From DATBAX01 sp963723765 (GTDB taxonomy: Bacteria > Acidobacteriota > Terriglobia > Terriglobales > Acidobacteriaceae): a stretch of DNA of 64,000 nt. Of the stretch, positions 32,240 to 40,849 are shown in pieces. Position numbers and translations under genes: made by a program. The notes beneath the pieces were generated by a model. That model searched no databases and was not told the DNA's origin. It saw nothing but the letters and a program-made list of their open reading frames with translations. Within the stretch, counting starts at the first letter, position 1, and each line of letters starts with the position of its first letter. The stretch spans positions 248,001 through 312,000 of the forward strand of contig CAVRSD010000002.1 in NCBI GenBank assembly GCA_963723765.1, in the 5' to 3' direction.

Positions 32240-33940
32240 CTAGAAGCCGGCGAGCGGGGTGATTGCTTTGGATTCGGTGCATTCATAAGCGCGGCCTGCG
32301 GCGAGGTCCTTGTATTCCTCGGTTCTTCCACTGGGCCATTGAATGACCACGCGATCGATCTTGTCGCGTTTCCCCAATCCGAAGGTAACCGGCAGCTCGG
32401 ATTGCGAGAGGTAGCTGGAGCCGCCCTTGACCCATCGCGATTGAGTCTGCCCTGCGTGGAAAACGCGGACGGAAGCGCCGATCGCATCCCGATTGGATTT
32501 CGTGCCGACCAAATGGAAACGAATACTACGGTTACCAGCAGTCTGGTCGTTGCGGAACAGATAGGCAGGCCCATCGTTCGTGGTCATTAGAATGTCGGCA
32601 TCGCCGTCGCGATCAAAATCCCCATAAGCCAGGCCACGCCCAACCTTGGGAAGACTGAAGCCGCCTCCGACTTCATCTCCAATTTCGCGGAACACACTTT
32701 TGCCGTCGTTCAAGAATAGTTGCGGCGGTTGCGCGTAACCGACATTGCGGACGTTCCGAACCGTATCGTCAATGTGGCCGTTGACAACGATCAAATCGAG
32801 AGCGCCATCCAGATTGACATCGACAAATGTACAACCGAATCCCAGAGTATTTTTCGATGCCAGGCCTACCCCGCTCGGAATCGCCACATCTGCGTAATTC
32901 CCGCCACCGGAGGCTCGGTACAGTCCAATCATCTCATTATCGAAATTCGTGATCGCCACTCCTGGATTTCCCGAGTTGTCGAAATCCGCCACATCCACTC
33001 CCATGCCGGCGCGGGCTTTTCCTTCCGCGCTGAATGCAATCCCTGCATCTACGGCGACATCCTTAAAAGTTCCATTTCGCTGATTGCGATAAAGCTTGTT
33101 AGGCTGGGTATCGTTCGCCACCAGCAGATCAGGCCATCCGTCCTGATCGTAGTCGAGCATGGCAACACCTAAAGATTTCGAACTGCTATCGAAAATTCCG
33201 CTGGTCGCCGTAACGTCTTCAAATGTCCCATTGCCCCGGTTCCGGAACAACCAGCAAGTCTCGCCGCGATAGGCTTCCGGAGTGCAGTAGGATTTGTGTT
33301 TTCCGTCGAGACTGCAAAATACATCGTGTTCAGGAGACCACTTGACGTAGTTGCAGACAAATAAATCCAGGAAGCCGTCGCGGTCGTAATCGAACCACAG
33401 GGCTGAAGTGCTGAATGCCTGCCGTCTGCCAAGTCCGCTCGATTCGGTAACGTCGATAAATGTTCCTTTGCCTGTATTCCGGAAGAGACGATTTTGCCCC
33501 ACGCAGGTGATCAGGATGTCAGGAAAACCATCGTTGTTGTAATCGCCGACAGCCACGCCCATGCCGTACATTTCGATATCGAGACCGGCGCTACGTGTAA
33601 CATCCGTGAAGGCACCATTCCTATTGTTCCGGTAGAGCTTAAGCGTACTCTGCCCCCGCTTGTGCCCCGGCCAGTCCATGCTGTTGATCAGCAAAATATC
33701 CTGCCAGCCGTCGCCGTCATAATCAAGAAAAGCGCAGCCAGAACCCAAGGTTTCGGGAAGAAACTTGCCACCGTAGGCGCCACTATTGTGACGGAATTCA
33801 ATGCCTGCTGGAGTGGTAACATCCACAAGCCGAAATCCTGGAGCAGCCATTTGCGGCGCAGCTGCCCGCAGCTTCTCAAACGAAAAAGCAGAAGCCGACG
33901 CCAGACCTCCCATGCCCAACAGAAAAGATCTTCGATTCAC
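32240..33940 (-). CDS. CRTAC1-family exported protein: FG-GAP/VCBS repeats plus ASPIC/UnbV domain
   Basis: 566 aa, GTG start whose TGA overlap (GTGA) joins it to the response regulator. N-terminal Tat-like signal (NRRSFLLGMGGLASASAF). A run of FG-GAP blades follows: LDYDGDGWQDILLINSMDW, GDYNNDGFPDILI, FDYDRDGFLDLFV and LDYDQDGWPDLLV, each with calcium-type DxDxDG loops; together they likely fold as a seven-bladed propeller. The C-terminus has the ASPIC/UnbV domain (SNRDAIGASVRVFHAG ... GLGKRDKIDRVVIQWPSG). Such proteins are exported and their role is unclear. Tight coupling to a two-component pair is unusual and suggests it is a target or sensor partner. Confidence 0.86.
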   Translation of the reverse strand: MNRRSFLLGMGGLASASAFSFEKLRAAAPQMAAPGFRLVDVTTPAGIEFRHNSGAYGGKFLPETLGSGCAFLDYDGDGWQDILLINSMDWPGHKRGQSTLKLYRNNRNGAFTDVTRSAGLDIEMYGMGVAVGDYNNDGFPDILITCVGQNRLFRNTGKGTFIDVTESSGLGRRQAFSTSALWFDYDRDGFLDLFVCNYVKWSPEHDVFCSLDGKHKSYCTPEAYRGETCWLFRNRGNGTFEDVTATSGIFDSSSKSLGVAMLDYDQDGWPDLLVANDTQPNKLYRNQRNGTFKDVAVDAGIAFSAEGKARAGMGVDVADFDNSGNPGVAITNFDNEMIGLYRASGGGNYADVAIPSGVGLASKNTLGFGCTFVDVNLDGALDLIVVNGHIDDTVRNVRNVGYAQPPQLFLNDGKSVFREIGDEVGGGFSLPKVGRGLAYGDFDRDGDADILMTTNDGPAYLFRNDQTAGNRSIRFHLVGTKSNRDAIGASVRVFHAGQTQSRWVKGGSSYLSQSELPVTFGLGKRDKIDRVVIQWPSGRTEEYKDLAAGRAYECTESKAITPLAGF

Positions 33941-34566
33941 GGCAGGTTTACCAGGCCGCTGCGGATGGCATAGACAACCAATTCGGCGGTTTTATGAATA
34001 CCCAGCGCGTCCATGATGTTGGCGCGGTGGACGGAAACCGTATTCGCGCTGAGACCAAGCTCGACCGCGATTTCCTTGTTCGACTTCCCGGTGCAGATCC
34101 ATTGCAAGATTTCCAGTTCCCGCGTGGTAAGGCCTGAACTGCGTTCGCCCTTCAAAGCGTCGGCCCGCGCAATCTGTTCATCAAGCACAATCTCTCCCGC
34201 GACTACACGACGAATCGCTGTTCCTAATTCCAAATCCATGGCGTTCTTCAGAATATATCCGCAAGCACCGGCTTCAAGAGCCTGGTTCACCCATGTCTCT
34301 TCGGTGTGCATACTCAGCATCAAAATCAGAATCCCTGGGGAGTCTTCCAAAATTTTCCTGATAGCTAGCAGCCCACTCATTCCCGGCAATGCGCAGTCCA
34401 TAAGAATGACCTTGGGTTGGAGTTCAGCGGCAAGTTGGACGGCCTCTTCGCCACTGCTTGCTTCTCCAGCAACCGTAATGTCAGGCTCGTCTTCGAGGAT
34501 TCGCCGGAAACCACGGCGCACCAGACTGTGATCATCGACGAGCAGAACGGAAATTTTCTCAGGCAT
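33937..34566 (-). CDS. NarL/FixJ-type response regulator
   Basis: 209 aa from ATG 34564-34566, which overlaps the kinase stop codon by eight bases. An upstream in-frame codon at 34668 lies inside the kinase gene and is not the start. Receiver domain: DD11-12, phosphoacceptor D57 in VILMDCALPGMSG, switch T/S and the Lys after AGACGYILKNA. A C-terminal LuxR HTH follows, LTTRELEILQWICTGKSNKEIAVELGLSANTVSVHRANIM. It binds DNA as a dimer after phosphorylation by the adjacent HisKA_3 kinase. The stop overlaps the CRTAC1 start. Confidence 0.93.
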   Translation of the reverse strand: MPEKISVLLVDDHSLVRRGFRRILEDEPDITVAGEASSGEEAVQLAAELQPKVILMDCALPGMSGLLAIRKILEDSPGILILMLSMHTEETWVNQALEAGACGYILKNAMDLELGTAIRRVVAGEIVLDEQIARADALKGERSSGLTTRELEILQWICTGKSNKEIAVELGLSANTVSVHRANIMDALGIHKTAELVVYAIRSGLVNLP

Positions 34567-35893
34567 TTGAATCGGGTCTCTCTCTTGGAACAATGAGTCT
34601 AACCAATGTGCCACCTTGCGCGGGTTGCATGAAGTCGATTTTTCCGCCCAGCAGCTGCGCTCGCTCACGCATGGCGACGAGACCTATACCGCGGTTCTTC
34701 GACGGCAAAGTAAGTCCTGAGCCATGGTCTTCCACTTCGAGCTCCAAACCCTGCGGATGAAAACCGAGGCGCACCCAGGCTTCTTTCGCGTTGGAATGGC
34801 GAGCCACATTATTCAGGGCCTCCTGCGCGACGCGATACACATGAATGGCCGCATCCCCATCCAGAACAAACGGGGTCCCTGATTTTGTATACGATATTTT
34901 AATGCCTGATTGCTTCTCGATCACGGGAAGATACCAATCAAGCGTGCTTTCCAGGCCCGCTTCCTCGAGCATGACCGGATGTAACGCCTGCGAAAGACTG
35001 CGGACTTTATCCAGCGCACTCTGAGCAATCTCCCGCACTTCCACCAACTCGGCGCGGAGAGGCGAGCCTTCCGGTGCATGATTTCGTGCGCGCCCGATCA
35101 TGGAACCCATCGCGGTCAGGATTTGACCGAACTCATCGTGCAATTCGCGGGAAATGTAGCGCAACGTAGATTCCTGGGTGGCAATCAATTTTTGCGCCAA
35201 CTCGCTGCGCTGTTCCGAAAGTACCGCGAGCTGCGTGAACAGGCGCCGATTGGAACGGATCACATAGAAACTGGTGAGCAGGATGGCGGTGAGGATCGCC
35301 GTCAAAAACAAGTAGACCTGCCGCTGCACCCGGTCATAAATCTCTTTGATGCGCGCGCCAGCCTGTTCCTGGCTTTCGTTGTTTTGGACCAACAACCTCG
35401 AGACTGCGGTGCTCAGTGCCTCCTGACGGGCCTGAAGCGATAGACGGATTTGTTCTTTGGCCTCTTTTTCTTTGCCATCGCGGGCCAGAGCAAAGGTACG
35501 ATCCGCGGCGTCCCAGAACTGCGATAGGCGGCTTTCCAAATACTCGCGCTGTTCCGGCGTGCGGCCGGTCGCGGCGAATTGCGATTCCTGACGCAGGGCG
35601 TCATCCAGGTCTGTGCGCATGCGTTGAAACTGCGCCGACCAGGCGGTGAGTGGATAAGGCTCATCGTTGTCCAGCATGTCGCGCATGGCGAGGGCCAGAG
35701 AATTCAGTTCATTCTGGATGCGCAAAAGTTGAAGCGAGTCCTTGCGGTTTCGATCGGCCAGGTTGTTCTGCAATTCGCGCAGGCCATTGATCTGGCGGGT
35801 GATGTACCAGGAGTACGCCACCACGGCTACAAGAGTCACGATCAGACCGAGGAGAAGACCTGAAGTGGGCGACCGGTCTGGCGAGCGTTGCAC
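34559..35893 (-). CDS. Sensor histidine kinase (HisKA_3 class)
   Basis: 444 aa. Two membrane helices (about 13-32 and 193-212) enclose a helical periplasmic region rich in coiled-coil (about 40-190), resembling four-helix-bundle or CHASE3-like sensors. The phosphoacceptor H252 is in SRELHDEFGQILTAMG. ATPase motifs: ALNNVARHSNA (N-box), VEDHGSGL (G1) and GIGLVAMRERAQLLGG (G2). It is the NarX/DegS-type kinase that pairs with NarL-type regulators. First gene of an overlapping three-gene unit with the regulator and CRTAC1 protein. Confidence 0.92.
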   Translation of the reverse strand: MQRSPDRSPTSGLLLGLIVTLVAVVAYSWYITRQINGLRELQNNLADRNRKDSLQLLRIQNELNSLALAMRDMLDNDEPYPLTAWSAQFQRMRTDLDDALRQESQFAATGRTPEQREYLESRLSQFWDAADRTFALARDGKEKEAKEQIRLSLQARQEALSTAVSRLLVQNNESQEQAGARIKEIYDRVQRQVYLFLTAILTAILLTSFYVIRSNRRLFTQLAVLSEQRSELAQKLIATQESTLRYISRELHDEFGQILTAMGSMIGRARNHAPEGSPLRAELVEVREIAQSALDKVRSLSQALHPVMLEEAGLESTLDWYLPVIEKQSGIKISYTKSGTPFVLDGDAAIHVYRVAQEALNNVARHSNAKEAWVRLGFHPQGLELEVEDHGSGLTLPSKNRGIGLVAMRERAQLLGGKIDFMQPAQGGTLVRLIVPRERPDSNA

Positions 35894-35945
35894 GTCCGCA
35901 AGGATATAACGGAGGCGGATGAAGTTCCAATTCCCCTAGTTTTCC

Positions 35946-36899
35946 CTATACCTGCGCGAGATGGAGAGCGAACCACTTTTTTCGATCAAGCCAGGTCTTC
36001 CCCGGAGAAAATCCGGCGGTGTTCAACATTTCGCGCACGCTGGACAAGGTGTACTTGTAACTATTTTCGGTATGGATGCGCTCTCCGTTGGCAAACCGGA
36101 CGCGCAAATTTAGCGCTCGCAGATTCACGATCTGCGGCTGCAGACTTTCCAGGTGCATCTCCATACGGGATTGAGACGCATTCCACTTCGCGACATGGCG
36201 GAAGGAATCGATATCAAAGTTTGCATCCAGCTCGCGGTTGATTCTGTGCAAAATATTCTTGTTAAACTCCGCCGTTACATTTTGAGCATCGTCGTAGGCG
36301 GGCACCAGAATTGCAGAGTTTTTTGTCAGATCCGTCCCCAGCAAGAGTGCATCGCCTGGGCTAAGTTCGCTGTGCACCGAACGCAACATATCGATGGCAG
36401 CGGGCAGCTCAAAGTTCCCGATGCTTGATCCCAGGTACAAAACCAGTTTACGCCCCGGAATATCGCGCAGAAAGCCGAAGCCATCGCTAAAATCTGCGAT
36501 CACGGGCCGAATACACGTTTGGGGGGATTCCTTAGTTACTCTTTCTCGAGCTTCGGCCAGAGCGGCCGATGAAATGTCCACTGGGAAATACATCACTCGC
36601 ATCTGCCGGTTGGCAAACGCTCGCAGCAGTGTACAGGTCTTGGCTGCAGTGCCAGCGCCCAACTCGACGATTGTCGTGTCCGGACCGACCGCACGCGCCA
36701 TCTCGGACGCATGCTTTTGCAAAATACCGAGCTCCGTACGGGTCAGGTAGTACTCCGGCAGTTCGGTGATTTTTTCGAACAAAGCCGAGCCGGCAGCATC
36801 ATAAAACAGTTTGGAAGGCAGTGTTTTAGGATGGCTGGTTAGACCCTGCTCAACCTCCGAGGCAAACGACGGTACCGAGATGAGTTCGCGAGCGATCAT
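35946..36899 (-). CDS. egtD: L-histidine N-alpha-methyltransferase EgtD
   Basis: 317 aa. Makes hercynine (trimethylhistidine) from histidine with three SAM molecules, the first ergothioneine step. Typical features: LPSKLFYDAAGSALFEKITELPEYYLTRTE, the SAM loop VELGAGTAAKT, and LYLGSSIGNF. The tail is GFSPGKTWLDRKKWFALHLA. The ATG overlaps the egtB stop as ATGA, so the two are coupled. The window lacks egtC and egtE; the pathway is completed by other genes or by an EgtB that uses cysteine directly. Confidence 0.95.
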   Translation of the reverse strand: MIARELISVPSFASEVEQGLTSHPKTLPSKLFYDAAGSALFEKITELPEYYLTRTELGILQKHASEMARAVGPDTTIVELGAGTAAKTCTLLRAFANRQMRVMYFPVDISSAALAEARERVTKESPQTCIRPVIADFSDGFGFLRDIPGRKLVLYLGSSIGNFELPAAIDMLRSVHSELSPGDALLLGTDLTKNSAILVPAYDDAQNVTAEFNKNILHRINRELDANFDIDSFRHVAKWNASQSRMEMHLESLQPQIVNLRALNLRVRFANGERIHTENSYKYTLSSVREMLNTAGFSPGKTWLDRKKWFALHLAQV

Positions 36900-38165
36900 T
36901 TAGCCAACCTTAAACCAGAAAATTGCCAGCGTGTATGCGGCGGGAAAAAATTGCGATAGGTGGCGCGAATATGGCTGGCAGGCGTGGCATACGAACCTCC
37001 TCGCAGCACAAATTGATTACACATAAACTTGCCGTTATATTCACCGAGCGCGCCCGGAGCCGACTGAAATCCGGGGTAGCCAATGTAAGGACTCGCCGTC
37101 CATTCCCAAACATCGCCGAATGCTTGCTGGAATCCCTCGCCGATGGCAGCTTGCGGATGGAAAACATTGTCTTCCAAGAAAGTACCCTTTGCAGGCGCAC
37201 GCACTGCCGGCAATTTCCCACTCTTCTTCTAAAGGCAGTCGGGCACCACTCCATCGCGCATAAGCGTCGGCTTCGTAAAAGCTAATGTGACAAACCGGCT
37301 CAGCAGGGTCGAGTTCTCTGGTTCCGGTTGTAACGCCACCGGCTATGAATTGATGCCAGGAACCATCGTCATGGCGCTCCCAATACAACGGTGAGTTCCA
37401 GCTTTGATTGCGAACCTGGTCCCATCCATCGGAAAGCCACAGCTCAGGACAGCCATAGCCATCGTCTGCCATGAATTCCAGATATTCGCCGTTCGTCACT
37501 GCGCGGGACGCAATCTGAAATGGCCGCAACAAAACTTCATGCCGGGGCCCTTCGTTATCGAAAGCGAATCCCTTCCCGTCGTGACCGATCATGTGTATGC
37601 CGCCTTCGATCCCAATCCAGCTCAGCGGAGGCGCTGATCGAACATGATTCTGGCCCGAGACCCCATCCCACCGCAGTGGCGAGGACCACAGCGCGTGTTT
37701 GATATCCATCACGATCAGTTCTTGATGCTGTTGTTCGTGATTAAGCCCAAGTTCTATTAACGGCAAAACTTCTTCGCCCAACTCATCCAGTGTTGTTAAT
37801 AAGACCGAATCCACATGAGATCGATAAGCGTGAACTTCTTCCAAACTCGGACGCGACATCAACCCTCGTGATCCGCGCAGAGGATGTCCACCAAGCTTTT
37901 TGTAATAAGAGTTAAAAAGATAGGTGTAACGCGGATCGAACGGAACATAGTTGTGAGAGTGTTGGGCAAGAATAAAAGTTTCAAAGAACCAGGTGGTGTG
38001 CGCAAGGTGCCATTTTACCGGGCTTGCATCCGGCATGGATTGCAGCATCTGATCTTCGGCGGAGAACGGCTCGGTCAGCCGCATGCTGAGGTTGCGAACC
38101 TCTGAGAACCGCTCGCGAAGAATACCGACACTGCCAATCGATTTTTGTTCCAAGCTCACAGACAT
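36896..38165 (-). CDS. egtB: Ergothioneine biosynthesis protein EgtB, interrupted by a +1 frameshift
   Basis: Iron-dependent sulfoxide synthase joining hercynine with cysteine or gamma-glutamylcysteine. The N-terminal DinB-like domain carries the iron histidines H56 (HLAHTTWFFE) and H143/H147 (NHEQQHQEL). The formylglycine-enzyme-like domain follows, with HMIGHDGKGFAFDNEGPRHEV. The first frame runs into nonsense after EEEWEIAG near 37197-37213. The true C-terminus VRAPAKGTFLEDNVFH...GDVWEWTASPY...GGSYATPASHIRATYRNFF continues in the other frame to 36896. Removing one base gives 422 aa, normal length. An AAGGAG ribosome site precedes the ATG. The lost half contains substrate-binding residues. 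Confidence 0.92.
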
Positions 38166-38302
38166 GCGCTACTCCTTCTTCTGGGACAAGCGCTCACAAG
38201 CCAATGCGGTATAGCCGAACGGAGAAAGCATCTTACTATGATGTCCGGCAATAAGGGGCCGTTGTTTTATTTGTTGCGGGGCTGCTAAGCTCATACCCAA
38301 GC

Positions 38303-38992
38303 ATGGCTAACCTCACCAAAATAAAGCGCCCAGTCTCCCGCGAACCGGAATCCACAAAAGAAATGACCGCGCTCATTCGTCAGGCTTGTCTGGTCGCCCG
38401 GGATGCCGCAGCCAACACCAGTGAGTTTATTGGAAATTCCTCGAAAATGGCATTCCTGGCGGTGAAAGATTGCGAAAAGGAACTGGACCGGATTGAGCGT
38501 CAGGTTGACGAGAAAATCACCAGCGCGATCACCGAAGTTACAGAAGCCGAGGCGCGCGAACTGCTTGCCTGCCTCAAATTCATCACGGATTTAGAGCGCA
38601 TTGGAGATTTGACGTGGTCAGTGGTCAAGCGGGTGCAAGCGGTCACTCCTCGTCTGATGGCCGAGGACAAACGCGACCTAATCACCATGGCGGAAACACT
38701 GGAAAAGATGTTGGATCGCATTCGTGAGGGTTTTGTGAACCGCGACGTGGAGCCTGCGACATGGGTACTGCAAACCGACTCACAGATTGATCAGGCTTGC
38801 CATGCCATGTTCCGGCGGCATCTGGAAAGCACGGATCGACGTCCACGCGAGTACAGCACTCATCTGCTGCTTATGGCTCAGGCTTTTGAGCGCGCCGGCG
38901 ACCACGCCAAAAATCTGGCCGAAGAAGTATTCCACCTGGTGGAAGGCCGCAGCGTTCGTCACGAACTCAAGCGGCGTCAACCAGAAGGATAA
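38303..38992 (+). CDS. PhoU-like phosphate signalling protein
   Basis: 229 aa, fully helical. PhoU repeat motifs E-x4-D-x-E: KDCEKELDRIERQVD (first repeat) and AFERAGDHAKNLAEEV (second, with the metal-binding E/D pair). PhoU proteins modulate phosphate uptake and PhoR signalling. Here it converges with a Pit-type transporter gene, a common companion for PhoU or DUF47 proteins, which argues for control of that low-affinity transporter rather than Pst. Confidence 0.88.
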   Translation: MANLTKIKRPVSREPESTKEMTALIRQACLVARDAAANTSEFIGNSSKMAFLAVKDCEKELDRIERQVDEKITSAITEVTEAEARELLACLKFITDLERIGDLTWSVVKRVQAVTPRLMAEDKRDLITMAETLEKMLDRIREGFVNRDVEPATWVLQTDSQIDQACHAMFRRHLESTDRRPREYSTHLLLMAQAFERAGDHAKNLAEEVFHLVEGRSVRHELKRRQPEG

Positions 38993-39025
38993 GTCAGCAA
39001 ATCCTCTGACAGAGCCTGCTGACTT
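38991..39025. terminator. Bidirectional terminator between phoU-like and pit genes
   Basis: Perfect outer stem AAGTCAGCA (38991-38999) / TGCTGACTT (39017-39025) with an inner CTCTG-A-CAGAG. It overlaps the phoU stop codon and lies ten bases before the pit stop. The U tracts are short, so strength is uncertain. Confidence 0.65.
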
Positions 39026-39034
39026 CTTTCATCT

Positions 39035-40624
39035 CTAAAAGATATTCCGGAATCCCCAGAATAAGAATCCTGACAGCATCATCGAAATTGGCAGCGTGAG
39101 TACCCACGCCATAATCAAATTACGTACAGTCCCCCACTGCAGTCCGGAATGATTTGCCATCATCGTGCCGGCGATTCCAGAAGAAAGTACGTGGGTGGTG
39201 CTCACTGGAAGCCCGAATCCGTCAGCGGCTCCGATGGTAAGCATAGCGGTGATTTCCGCAGCCGCTCCCTGTCCGTAAGTCAGGTGGTCTTTGCCAATTT
39301 TTTCTCCCACCGTCACTACAATCCGCTTCCAGCCCACCATCGTGCCCAATCCCAGCGCCATCGCTACCGCGACCTTCACCCATGTCGGAATGAACCGGGT
39401 CGAATGATCGATGTGCTTTTTATAATTCGCCAGCACTTCCCAGTCAGCCGGAGAGATATCTCCCTGCTTTTTCTTCTGCATCAAACGGAAGGCTTCGCTG
39501 ACCAGGTACATGTCGTTGCGGAAGTTGCGTATGCGATCATTTGGCACCTTGGACAACTCGCCAAATAAAACCGTTTCATTGCCGATATCGCTGACCAGTT
39601 CGCGTAACGCCAGCATAGTGTTCGGTGTAAATTCCTTGGTGCGAACGTAATCCGTAACTTCTTCCCGGGGATCGCCGATTACAGCGGTGGGAACGACATA
39701 CTTGTTGAGCGTGGCGGCTGCCTGCTGCGAAACAGCAATAAAATCGTCGGACTCCTGACGGGTCACCGCATGGTTCAAGGCGTAAGCGGTCGGAACCGTG
39801 CCGATGAGAATTAACATGATCAGGCCCATACCCTTTTGCCCATCATTGGAGCCGTGAAAAAAGCTTACCCCGGTGCATGTCAGTATCAGGAACGCGCGAA
39901 TCCAAAATGGTGGCGGTTCGGACCCGACTGGAGCCTGGTAAAGGGCTTTATTCTTGATAAACGCCTTCATCAACTTCAACAGAAGAAACGCACAGGCAAA
40001 ACCCACCAGAGGTGAGAGCAGCAGCGACTTCCCAATATTTGCGGCTTGCGCCCAATCCACTCCGCTGGTGCCAGACCTGGCCTGCATAAGCTGATTGGCA
40101 ATACCGACGCCGATTACCGAACCAATCAAGGTGTGAGAACTCGATGCGGGAAGTCCGAAATACCAGGTTCCAAGATTCCAGATGATGGCCGCTACCAACA
40201 ATGCGAACACCATCGCGAAGCCAGCCTTGCTTCCCACCTGGAGAATCAGTTCCACTGGCAGCAGGGAGACTATGGCGAAGGCCACCAGACCGCTCGAGGT
40301 CAAGACGCCAACGAAATTCCAAAAGCCGGACCAAACAACCGCGACGTGAGGCTCTAGCGAATGCGTATAAATGACTGTGGCCACTGCATTCGCGGTATCG
40401 TGAAAACCGTTCACGAATTCAAATCCAAGAGCGACCAGAAGGGCTATCCCCAACAAAACATAAGGCAGGACGGAACCGCTATGCATGCCAGAAAGGTCTG
40501 TGAGCAAATGGAATCCGGAATAAACGCAGCCCACGAGCAGGACCAGTCCGAATGCCAGCATGCCAATTTTCCCTGGACTTCGGCCAAGTTTTGCGTCGAG
40601 GGAGGGAGCGGTTACGGTCGCCAT
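39035..40624 (-). CDS. pit: Inorganic phosphate transporter, Pit family
   Basis: 529 aa from ATG 40622-40624, chosen for the AGGAG six bases upstream; the longer frame to 40792 lacks a site and is AT-rich leader. Low-affinity phosphate/H+ symporter of the inner membrane with about ten helices. The signature GFEFVNGFHDTANAVATVIYT appears in the first half and its counterpart DGFGLPVSTTHVLSSGIAG in the second half. A long cytoplasmic loop (about 290-410) includes ESDDFIAVSQQ. Probably regulated by the convergent PhoU-like protein. Confidence 0.93.
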   Translation of the reverse strand: MATVTAPSLDAKLGRSPGKIGMLAFGLVLLVGCVYSGFHLLTDLSGMHSGSVLPYVLLGIALLVALGFEFVNGFHDTANAVATVIYTHSLEPHVAVVWSGFWNFVGVLTSSGLVAFAIVSLLPVELILQVGSKAGFAMVFALLVAAIIWNLGTWYFGLPASSSHTLIGSVIGVGIANQLMQARSGTSGVDWAQAANIGKSLLLSPLVGFACAFLLLKLMKAFIKNKALYQAPVGSEPPPFWIRAFLILTCTGVSFFHGSNDGQKGMGLIMLILIGTVPTAYALNHAVTRQESDDFIAVSQQAAATLNKYVVPTAVIGDPREEVTDYVRTKEFTPNTMLALRELVSDIGNETVLFGELSKVPNDRIRNFRNDMYLVSEAFRLMQKKKQGDISPADWEVLANYKKHIDHSTRFIPTWVKVAVAMALGLGTMVGWKRIVVTVGEKIGKDHLTYGQGAAAEITAMLTIGAADGFGLPVSTTHVLSSGIAGTMMANHSGLQWGTVRNLIMAWVLTLPISMMLSGFLFWGFRNIF

Positions 40625-40849
40625 TAGGTTCTCCTGAGAAATATTCTGCTCAGGATCAAAAAGAACTCTCGCCCCGAGCCAGGCGCCACTATAGGGAAGG
40701 ATTGTTAAAGAAATATGAATATTAGGGAGAATTACGCGACGGTCCACTCCTACGGTGGAAAAAGTCGCAAGATGAACGGCCTCTCCCGGCAAACGGGTAA
40801 AATGCTGGATTCCCGGTAATATGCTCGAAACCTCAGAGGAGACAACTGA

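Noticed and set aside
33937..34668. Longer response-regulator start at 34668
   Set aside because: The extra 34 residues overlap the kinase ATPase domain and do not resemble a receiver; the ATG at 34566 fits the family.
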